Origin: a virus | Direction: 5' to 3' (one strand) | Length of the DNA stretch: 27,173 nucleotides | Virus record (IMG/VR): IMGVR_UViG_3300036045_000055 | Span: 1-27,173 of that record | In this document: positions 13,359 to 20,420 of the stretch, piece after piece | Numbering within the stretch: the first letter of the stretch is position 1 | Layout: each line of letters begins with the position of its first letter | The notes under the pieces: model-generated | The model's input: the letters and a program-made list of their open reading frames with translations, nothing else | Told to the model about the DNA's origin: nothing | Database searches by the model: none | Position numbers and translations under genes: made by a program

Positions 13359-14513
13359 ATGCCACCAGACGTAAACGAAGACTCCGCGTCGTCAGCGGAG
13401 GATCAGCGCATCGAGTCCGAGTCGCTGGCGGACGACACCGCAAACCTGTCTCCAGAGCACGAGGCCTACCTCAAGAACCCGAGGATGGCGGAGGCCTTGA
13501 AGACGCTGACCGGCGGAGGCACCAAAGACGACACGTCGTCCGAGGGTGCGAAACAGGATCAGCCTGACAACCAGACCGAAGACGAGAAGACGGATCAGAC
13601 GACGGGCCAGGAATCGGAATCTTCCGAGGACGAGGCGGCGACAGCCGACGAGGACTCTGAACCCGGTGTGGCAGCTGAACGTGCTCCCGCCGCGAAGGCC
13701 ACGGCGAAAGCCGGGACCGATGCGGACGACGAGGATGACAGTTACCCCGACGAAGCGGAAACGGCGGCGTTCTCGCCCAATGCGCAACGGCGAATCAGAC
13801 AACTGGTCGCCCAGCGCAAGAGAGCCGAGTCCCAGTTGGCCGAAGCCCTCGAAGATGCGCAGTACCGGAGAGGCCTCAAGACGACGTTGAAAAACGTCGG
13901 AATCACCCCCGAAGCGTTCGACGAATGGACGCAGCTCGGGATTGTGGTTCAGACCGATCCGGCGGCAGCAGCAAAGGTACTCGGTCGTTTGGCCGAAACC
14001 TTGGGCTACACCCCGGCGAAAGCGGAGCCGGATAGGCTCGACGATGACCTCAAGGCGCTGGTTGATGATGACCAGATGACTGAGGCCGCGGCGAAGCGAA
14101 TCCAGGCCACCCGCAAACAGCCCTCCCGGGCTGCTGATCCGACACAACAACCTCGTACGGCCGTCGCGCCGGCGGAGGTTCCGTCACTCGTCAAGAAACC
14201 AGAGTCCGGAGCACAAATCATGGCGCGGCTCGATGCCGAGTTCGCCACGAAGTTCGGGACGGACTGGGAGGGCCTGGCCAAGGAGGTGAACGCGGAACTC
14301 GCCAACTATCGCGGCACGCCGCTCCACTTGTGGGAGCGCACGATCCGTGATGCCGTGGCCCGCGTCGCTCAGCGCAAGCCGAGCACTGTGTCGAAGACGC
14401 CAGACCCGGTATCACGAGGCTCCGGAGGTCGGAGTGTCGTGGCCAAGCCGGGAAACAAACCGCCGACCCGCGAAAGCATCGTGAGCAATCTGAGCTTCGT
14501 GAAGGGTCGGTAA
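13359..14513 (+). CDS. Probable scaffolding protein
   Basis: Start ATG 13359 follows AGGA; an in-frame extension upstream overlaps the portal and is not convincing. The 384-residue protein has a very acidic, disordered N-terminal third (1-135, runs of Glu/Asp), a central coiled coil (about 143-175, RRIRQLVAQRKRAESQLAEALEDAQ), an Ala-rich middle and a basic C-terminus (KPGNKPPTRESIVSNLSFVKGR region). An acidic helical protein of this size between portal and major capsid gene is characteristic of scaffolds, which guide capsid assembly and then leave. Assignment is by position and composition. Confidence 0.78.
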   Translation: MPPDVNEDSASSAEDQRIESESLADDTANLSPEHEAYLKNPRMAEALKTLTGGGTKDDTSSEGAKQDQPDNQTEDEKTDQTTGQESESSEDEAATADEDSEPGVAAERAPAAKATAKAGTDADDEDDSYPDEAETAAFSPNAQRRIRQLVAQRKRAESQLAEALEDAQYRRGLKTTLKNVGITPEAFDEWTQLGIVVQTDPAAAAKVLGRLAETLGYTPAKAEPDRLDDDLKALVDDDQMTEAAAKRIQATRKQPSRAADPTQQPRTAVAPAEVPSLVKKPESGAQIMARLDAEFATKFGTDWEGLAKEVNAELANYRGTPLHLWERTIRDAVARVAQRKPSTVSKTPDPVSRGSGGRSVVAKPGNKPPTRESIVSNLSFVKGR

Positions 14514-14531
14514 CATCCTCCAAGGACTCTC

Positions 14532-15632
14532 ATGCCATACCCCACCTACCTCTCCCAGGAACAGCTCGCCGAGACGCTGTTCGGTGTCCGCGACTACGTG
14601 GACAATCCCAAGAAACCCCACGTCATTGACCGCGTGCAGATGCCTTTCATGGGCGTCTTGAGCAAAGCGAAGAAAGTTGTGCCGTTCATCCGCAACCAGG
14701 TCGCGGTGAAGTACAAATCCGAAGCCGACGAACTGGAAATGCAAATCTGGTACAACAAGGACCGTCTGCGCTTCCTCGAAATCCGCGAGGGGTTCGACCT
14801 GATCCACAACGGCGTCCAGGTCCACATGGGTGTCGAAGTGTGGCACCAGGAGTTGAAAGACGCTGGCTATGTTGTGAAGCCGAACCAGAGCCGCAGCGCC
14901 AACTTCGCCAAGCGCATGTCGGTCGCCGAAGGCTTGGCGCTGTTCGACACGCTCAAGGAGAAGATGGAATCGGCGATGGACCGCTGGGACATCCTGCTGG
15001 AACAGAAGTTCTTGCACAATGTCTCGGGCAACGCGAACGAACCCGTGGCCTTGACCGACATCGTGACCAAGACCCCGCTGGTCGGTACCTACGGCGGCCG
15101 TAGTCGTGCGAACGAGGACATGCGCAACGGCGCCTTCCTTACCAGCACGGCCGCGACCTTCGAGCGCGATATGACCCGGCTGTTCCGCAATGCGATGCTC
15201 TACAACCGCGGGTTCGAGGGCCTTGGCATCAACGTGATCCTCGCCGCCGGCGGCTGGATCGACCGGTACAACGACAGCGTGCGCGGTTCCGGTGCCGCCT
15301 ACGGCAACAACATGAATCAGCAGCTCAAGGGCAACGGCCCCGTGGACATCGGAATCCCCGATACCGACTGGTCGTTCCTCAAGACGCCGATCGTGCACGT
15401 GCCGCTGATGGACAAGATGGCGCAGCTCACCGGCGATGCGACCTGGAACCGTCGCGCCTACGGCCTCAACACCAAGACCCTGCGCTTCGGCCACGGCCAA
15501 GGCGAGGACAAGGAGCTGACCATCCCGCTCGATTCGATTGATCAGCGCGTGACCCGCATGTCGTTTGACGGGCGGTACATGCTCTACACGAAGAACCCGC
15601 GGGCGCACTTCGTTCACGAGTTCAATTCGTAA
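14532..15632 (+). CDS. Major capsid protein
   Basis: AAGGA precedes the ATG by 5-6 bases. The 366-residue protein follows the scaffold and is closed by a strong terminator, as expected for the most abundant product. It has a helical N-terminus (QEQLAETLFGVRDYVDN), a central helix (AEGLALFDTLKEKMESAMDRWDILLEQKFLH, about 136-166) resembling an HK97-fold spine helix, and a C-terminal beta-rich region (TRMSFDGRYMLYTKNPRAHFVHEF). Length and position support the call; the specific capsid family cannot be told by eye. A minor head protein is the unlikely alternative. Confidence 0.83.
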   Translation: MPYPTYLSQEQLAETLFGVRDYVDNPKKPHVIDRVQMPFMGVLSKAKKVVPFIRNQVAVKYKSEADELEMQIWYNKDRLRFLEIREGFDLIHNGVQVHMGVEVWHQELKDAGYVVKPNQSRSANFAKRMSVAEGLALFDTLKEKMESAMDRWDILLEQKFLHNVSGNANEPVALTDIVTKTPLVGTYGGRSRANEDMRNGAFLTSTAATFERDMTRLFRNAMLYNRGFEGLGINVILAAGGWIDRYNDSVRGSGAAYGNNMNQQLKGNGPVDIGIPDTDWSFLKTPIVHVPLMDKMAQLTGDATWNRRAYGLNTKTLRFGHGQGEDKELTIPLDSIDQRVTRMSFDGRYMLYTKNPRAHFVHEFNS

Positions 15633-15638
15633 TCCCCC

Positions 15639-15678
15639 GCCCCCGCGCGTACGTGCCTGCGCGCGGGGGCGTTCTTTT
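15639..15678 (+). terminator. Strong Rho-independent terminator after the capsid gene
   Basis: GCCCCCGCGCG (15639-15649) and CGCGCGGGGGC (15660-15670) form an 11-bp perfect GC stem with a 10-nt loop, followed by GTTCTTTT. It begins 6 bases after the capsid stop and would raise capsid transcript over downstream genes. Confidence 0.9.
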
Positions 15679-15700
15679 CGGCACGCCAAGGAACGTGACC

Positions 15701-16291
15701 ATGTCAAAGCTCCGCAAGGTGCTGGTCGAGTTCGTCCGCTCGACTTCCCACGTGCGCCCCGCCGCGCGCTACGAAATCCCCCTCCTGAAACTGGAGGCCG
15801 CTTCGTCTGGCGTTCAGATGAAGATCCACGAAATCCCCAATCCGCGCGAAGACGACTTCGTGACGGTCGACTCGGCGGAGGCCGCCTACCAGCAGCTGAT
15901 TGCCACCTACGGCGCCCAGTCGGTGCACGCCGTCTATCCTTCCATCGTCGGGTTCAAAGCCGACTTCGAAGCTGCCGCTCGCCGTGACGGCGGTTTCCAG
16001 GCAGCCGTTCACACCGCCGAAGGGCCGGGGGACCAGGAAGTCCGCATCCTGGCGCTGCTCGAAACCGTTCCGGGGGTCGGGCCGGAGCTGGCGAAGGCGT
16101 TGCTCGCCGCGGGGTTCGATTCGATCGAAGCCGTGGCCGCCTCCACGCTGAACGAACTCGAAGCCGTGCCGGGCATCGGCCCGGCCACCAGTGAAACCAT
16201 CAAAGCCGGGGCAACACAGCTCGTCTTGTCGTTCACGCGGCCCGCGGCACAGTCGGAACCCACCCAGGTATCGCCGTTCAACGAAGGCTAA
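15701..16291 (+). CDS. Helix-hairpin-helix protein in the head module
   Basis: Start ATG 15701 is preceded by AAGGA. The 196-residue product has an unrecognised N-terminal part (1-100) and, at about 112-172, two tandem helix-hairpin-helix motifs: VPGVGPELAKALLAAGF (123-139) and VPGIGPATSETIKAGA (156-171), joined by SIEAVAASTLNELEA. The h-P-G-h/V-G-P hairpins are classical non-specific DNA-backbone binding elements, as in DNA repair and polymerase subunits. Its place between the capsid and adaptor genes is unexpected for a DNA-repair factor and suggests a head-completion or DNA-contact role. It follows the capsid terminator and is close to the next gene (3 bp). Confidence 0.82.
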   Translation: MSKLRKVLVEFVRSTSHVRPAARYEIPLLKLEAASSGVQMKIHEIPNPREDDFVTVDSAEAAYQQLIATYGAQSVHAVYPSIVGFKADFEAAARRDGGFQAAVHTAEGPGDQEVRILALLETVPGVGPELAKALLAAGFDSIEAVAASTLNELEAVPGIGPATSETIKAGATQLVLSFTRPAAQSEPTQVSPFNEG

Positions 16292-16294
16292 CCC

Positions 16295-17044
16295 ATGCCG
16301 ATCAGTGACCCCGTGTCCGTGAACGACGCGATAACCGACGTGTTGCAACGGGCGGGGTTCACTTCGCAGGGGACCGCCACGTTGACGGCGCAGCCACGCG
16401 CCCGGACCTATCTTCGCCAGGCCATGCGCGAGCTGGTTGGCGAAGCCACCTGGGACGATTTGAAAGCAGACGTTCGCATCCCACTGACGGAGGGCCAGGA
16501 TCGGTACGAGTACCCGGAAGAAACGTACGTTGGCGGCATTCTGGAGGTGAGCGTCGAAGATGATCGGGGGCGCTTCTGGCCAATAGACGGCGGAATCCGC
16601 CGGCACGATCGTATGCCGACGCCCCAGGATACCACTCACCGCGTCGCCACCGGGCGCCCCAACCGGTGGCGGGTCGTCGACAAGGAAATCGAAGTGCTGC
16701 CCGCGCCCACTGCGCAGTACGTGAACCTGGTGATCACGTTCAAACGGAAGCTGCCATCGCTGAACGACGGCGAAGACTTCCTGCCCTTCGAGCCGGAGCT
16801 GTTGATCCAGCGTGCGACGATTCTGATGAAACTGCACTATCAAAAGCCCGGCGGGTCCGATGATGAGCGCTCCTATCGGCGCTACCTGTTGCAGCGTAAG
16901 CGGGCACAGGGAGAGGGCCGGGTCTTCAACGTTGGTGGGCGCAAATCCCACTATGTCACTCGGGACAAGCGGGTACCACGATCGGGAGCCTACGGCGAAG
17001 TCGGCCGTGGGGTGTCGTTCACCGACGGCTGGAACCCGTGGTAG
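16295..17044 (+). CDS. Probable head-tail adaptor (P22 gp4-like)
   Basis: GAAGG lies 7 bases before ATG 16295. The 249-residue protein starts with helical segments (VNDAITDVLQRAGFT; TYLRQAMRELVGEATWDDLKADV), followed by a beta-rich middle and a helical, basic C-terminus (ERSYRRYLLQRKRAQGEG). In P22-type phages the adaptor binds the portal ring and begins the short tail; length, fold impression and place directly before a gp10-like gene fit this. I see no diagnostic motif, so confidence is moderate. The alternative is another head-completion factor. Confidence 0.68.
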   Translation: MPISDPVSVNDAITDVLQRAGFTSQGTATLTAQPRARTYLRQAMRELVGEATWDDLKADVRIPLTEGQDRYEYPEETYVGGILEVSVEDDRGRFWPIDGGIRRHDRMPTPQDTTHRVATGRPNRWRVVDKEIEVLPAPTAQYVNLVITFKRKLPSLNDGEDFLPFEPELLIQRATILMKLHYQKPGGSDDERSYRRYLLQRKRAQGEGRVFNVGGRKSHYVTRDKRVPRSGAYGEVGRGVSFTDGWNPW

Positions 17045-17047
17045 CCC

Positions 17048-18559
17048 ATGCCGGGTACTCCTCTCTACATCCCAAGCAGGGGCGGTGCCCCGGCGCCGTG
17101 CCGCGGAATCGACCAGCGCAGTTTGCAGGCGGGGTCTGATCCGTCGTCAGTGTGGGATGCCGTTGATTGCGATCTGACCGATGCCGGCGACCTCCGCGCG
17201 CGAGACGGATTGGTGCTGCACGCTCAGCTCCCTGCTGGAACACATGGGTTGTACGCCTTGGGCGGTCGACTGCGGGTGGCGGTCCCCGCGGGGCACGGTA
17301 TCCAGGCGGTTCTCCCACCGAACGTTACCGGCGATGTCATCGGAGACACTCCGAACGAGCCGACGGCGCTCAATCGGTACGTCCGGGTGTCTTCGGTCAC
17401 TTCGTGGGGGGCGGGGCCGAGCGGCCGAGGGGCTTTGCCGTACCTGGTTCTTCGGACCGAGGCCGGGCAGTACGTTCATCACTGGGTCCGTGATACTCCG
17501 GCGCTGGTCACTGATCCGATCAAGACGAAAATCGAAACCGGATTCGTCCCGGGGCCCGGTGTCGCCAAGATCGGCCAGAAGCTGTACGCTGTGAATCTGC
17601 TGGATCGAGTCATCCAATATAGCTCAACCGAGTTTGGCCCGGGGGTGTGGTCCGAAACCGCGGCGCCGGACGACGCCGGGTTCCTGAACGTAAACGAACA
17701 CGCGCTGTCCGACACGGAAATAACGGGGCTCACGCTGCACCAGGGGAAACTAGCCGTGGTGTTCGCTCAGTCGATGCAGTTCTGGAACGTTTTCGCCGAT
17801 CCGGCACGGAATTCTTTCGGCTTTGCCCTGAACGGCCCGGGTACGAATGTGTTCGGGTCCTTGAAACCGGTCGTCGGCGACGTGTTTTATTTCTCCGAGG
17901 GCGGATTCCAGTCGTTGGTAACGCAGACGCAGACCGGTGAGCTGCGCGAACAGGGGTTCGGCGCCCCGGTCCGGGGGCTGTCGCAGCCATTCATCACTTT
18001 TCCGAGTGAGGATGTCACTTCCATCTGGTCGCAGGCCCGCGCGCAGTACCTGTGCGCCTTCAACTCCGGCTCCACGTCAACGGTTTTCGCCTACAAATGG
18101 CTGCCTTCGATGGGGATCACAGGATTCACTCGGTGGAATCTGCCAATTCGAGTGGATTATTGGGCGGAATTGGACGGGGTCCTCTACATTCGTTCTGGGG
18201 ATGACGTGTATCGCTTCGCTCCGTCGGCCGAGCACGATGATTCGCCAGAGGGTCCGCGCATTTTCGTGCCATACTTCGAGTCGCAGTTCGTCGACGGCGG
18301 CATCGGCGCCGTCGAGAAGCAGTGGCTCACGTTCGACGCCGAGGCCGAGGGCACCTATGACGTGTTTATGCTGCCAGACCGGCGAAATCGAGCGGTTCGG
18401 GTGCCTGTGGCGTACCGAGTTTCAGGGTCGACCTATGACACGGACACCGTACCCTTCGATGCGCTGCTGCATGCGGTTGCTGTGCGCGTCGAGTTGCGCC
18501 CGCGGGCGGTGATTGGCGGGATTCGCCTGACGTGTTCTGTATTGCCGGGGACTGCATGA
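17048..18559 (+). CDS. Probable DNA stabilisation/tail hub protein (P22 gp10-like propeller)
   Basis: The 503-residue protein is almost entirely short beta blades separated by turns, with repeated propeller-like cues such as HGLYALGGRLRVAVPAG, KIGQKLYAVNLLDRVIQYSSTE, TGLTLHQGKLAVVFAQSMQFWNV and WAELDGVLYIRSGDDVYRF. An N-terminal LQAGSDPSSVWDAVDCDLTDAGDLRARDGL segment looks like the usual start of gp10-type stabilisation proteins, which sit below the gp4 adaptor and keep packaged DNA inside. Its place after the adaptor candidate supports that role. Its stop overlaps the next start (ATGA), indicating coupling. Confidence 0.75.
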   Translation: MPGTPLYIPSRGGAPAPCRGIDQRSLQAGSDPSSVWDAVDCDLTDAGDLRARDGLVLHAQLPAGTHGLYALGGRLRVAVPAGHGIQAVLPPNVTGDVIGDTPNEPTALNRYVRVSSVTSWGAGPSGRGALPYLVLRTEAGQYVHHWVRDTPALVTDPIKTKIETGFVPGPGVAKIGQKLYAVNLLDRVIQYSSTEFGPGVWSETAAPDDAGFLNVNEHALSDTEITGLTLHQGKLAVVFAQSMQFWNVFADPARNSFGFALNGPGTNVFGSLKPVVGDVFYFSEGGFQSLVTQTQTGELREQGFGAPVRGLSQPFITFPSEDVTSIWSQARAQYLCAFNSGSTSTVFAYKWLPSMGITGFTRWNLPIRVDYWAELDGVLYIRSGDDVYRFAPSAEHDDSPEGPRIFVPYFESQFVDGGIGAVEKQWLTFDAEAEGTYDVFMLPDRRNRAVRVPVAYRVSGSTYDTDTVPFDALLHAVAVRVELRPRAVIGGIRLTCSVLPGTA

Positions 18560-20418
18560 CCGAGACCGAGAAACATTCTTTCTCATCTGAGGCGGTCGGC
18601 GCGTCTCGGATGACCCCGTTCGTGAATGCCGCTGCGCCGGAACCGTTCGATGCTGACCAGGTGCTGGTATTCAATCCGAACGCCGGTCGTGTGTTGACAC
18701 TGGCTAGAAACCAAACGACGGGGGCCTTCCAGACGGTTCGGAATCAGCGGTTCTGGGCACCGGCTCCCGCGAACGGAGCGCAATTCGATTCGACGCAATC
18801 GGTGGTGTTCGTCGCACCACGGACCCCCGTAGCCGATGGCCGACTGACGTTGGCATACCCGAGGTCTCTCGCCACCCCGTACGCCGAAGCCACCGATCAA
18901 GCTCTCGGAGCCGCAGCAGCGACGCAGTGGTGCAAAACGGCCCCGCCTCCGCTGACCACCGGGGCCGAGTATCTGTTCCATGCCCGAGCCACCAGCCTGG
19001 TGGTCCGTACCACGGACCTCACCGAAGTCGCCAGCATCAAAACCCCCGATGAGCCGGCGCTCATTTTGCGTGGACAGCCCTATGACCCCCTCCAGCCACA
19101 GAGTGTCGGCGGGGATGTGTGGGTATTCTACCGCAACAAATCCTTCGTCGATTATTACACGTGGACGCCGTATCTGAACGAGCTTCGCTTGGTCGAACGC
19201 CACGACATCCCGCGGTGCAATACGTTCCTTGCGGCTGTCTATGACGGCACGCGCCTGTGCATCGTCTCCCGTACGCGCGTGATCGTCTATGACCCCTCGG
19301 AGGGGGCGGTGGTGTGGCAGCACCATGACCCGAATGGCCGGTTCAGCGGGGTGACGCGGTTCCTGGCCTCGCGGGCGCTCAGTTACGAAGACGGAGCGGA
19401 CGACGATGAGTACCGCGACGCTGTTCAGCGTGCTCGGTTCAACCCGGGCAAAGACCGGATGGTCCGCGACCACTATGTTCTGGCCGATCACTTTTCTCAG
19501 CTGATCCACCTCATCGGATCGGCCGGACCGCCCCACGACCCCGTGACGCGCGGACCGACGCAGCCCTTGATAGCCTACGTCGGTCGCCGGTGGCTGGTGC
19601 TCGACCCCGTGACAGGCCGCCTGGTCACTTCGGGGGACCTGGTGTTCCGGTTCAGAGGGCACGATGTGGCCGAAGGGCTGCACGTAGCCGAGCACATCGA
19701 CGGCGGCGTTGCCGTCGGCGACGTGATCAGCCGTGAGACATCTGCTGGAACCCCGATGCGGTGGGCCGGGACTCCCGCCTGGCGGGAGGACGCGGACAAA
19801 CAGCGTTTCGCGTTCTTCGACGGCTCAACGTTCGCCGACATCAGCCTGCGCAAGCAGGTGTTCCTCACTGGGGCGTTCACGTTCACGGCGTGGGTCCGGT
19901 GCCCGGCTGATACGCCGGACGGCTTCTACCCGATCATCGGCGGGTGGCGTTTCCAGGGGGTGTCGGTCTTTGCGATCAAACGGCAGGGCGGTGCATCGAG
20001 TGCCGGCTGGGCGGACCTGGTGGGCCAATTCGCCTGCCCCGATCTGTTCGATGATCAGTGGCACCACGTAGCCCTTGTACGGTCGGCGTCGGGGGCCGGG
20101 GCTGTCTATGTCGACTCGGTACTCGTCGGGTCGGGGGTGGTCCCAACCTTCGACGCCGAAAACTCCAGCGACTTTCCTACGCTCGGCGGCCCCATGCGCT
20201 TGGGCAGAGGTGGTCCGGGTATCGACTCGCTCTACTTCCGTGGGTGGCTCGGTGATGTGCGAATTTATCAGCTCGAAGCCTCCGCCGGATTCCTCGCTGA
20301 TCTGTTCGCCGCGGGACCCGTGGGCGGTGGTAGCCCGGCTATCACCGATGACGCCCTGCTGCTCGAAGATGGCTTTTTCTTGCTGCTCGAAGACGATTCC
20401 CTCCTTGGCCTGGAGTGA
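18556..20418 (+). CDS. Virion adhesin with C-terminal LamG domain
   Basis: The ATG at 18556 overlaps the preceding stop, with GGGGA upstream. The 620-residue protein has an N-terminal beta-rich region (about 30-400) with propeller-like strands (VWVFYRNKSFVDYYTW, TRLCIVSRTRVIVYDPSEGAVVWQ) and a clear LamG jelly roll (about 417-585): FAFFDGSTFADI, FTFTAWVRCP, QWHHVALVRS (501-510), AVYVDSVLVGS and GWLGDVRIYQLEAS. The last 20 residues are a Leu-Glu-Asp repeat (LLLEDG, LLLEDD). LamG folds bind carbohydrates, so a receptor-binding role is likely; a tail-hub role for the N-terminal part is possible. Confidence 0.83.
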   Translation: MTETEKHSFSSEAVGASRMTPFVNAAAPEPFDADQVLVFNPNAGRVLTLARNQTTGAFQTVRNQRFWAPAPANGAQFDSTQSVVFVAPRTPVADGRLTLAYPRSLATPYAEATDQALGAAAATQWCKTAPPPLTTGAEYLFHARATSLVVRTTDLTEVASIKTPDEPALILRGQPYDPLQPQSVGGDVWVFYRNKSFVDYYTWTPYLNELRLVERHDIPRCNTFLAAVYDGTRLCIVSRTRVIVYDPSEGAVVWQHHDPNGRFSGVTRFLASRALSYEDGADDDEYRDAVQRARFNPGKDRMVRDHYVLADHFSQLIHLIGSAGPPHDPVTRGPTQPLIAYVGRRWLVLDPVTGRLVTSGDLVFRFRGHDVAEGLHVAEHIDGGVAVGDVISRETSAGTPMRWAGTPAWREDADKQRFAFFDGSTFADISLRKQVFLTGAFTFTAWVRCPADTPDGFYPIIGGWRFQGVSVFAIKRQGGASSAGWADLVGQFACPDLFDDQWHHVALVRSASGAGAVYVDSVLVGSGVVPTFDAENSSDFPTLGGPMRLGRGGPGIDSLYFRGWLGDVRIYQLEASAGFLADLFAAGPVGGGSPAITDDALLLEDGFFLLLEDDSLLGLE

Positions 20419-20420
20419 CC

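Noticed and set aside
14412-15707. Leftward 431-codon open frame over the capsid gene
   Set aside because: Antisense to the capsid gene and spanning its terminator, with shadow composition and no start signal.
15704-16951. Leftward 415-codon open frame over the HhH and adaptor genes
   Set aside because: Antisense to two genes that have good ribosome sites and, in one case, clear HhH motifs.
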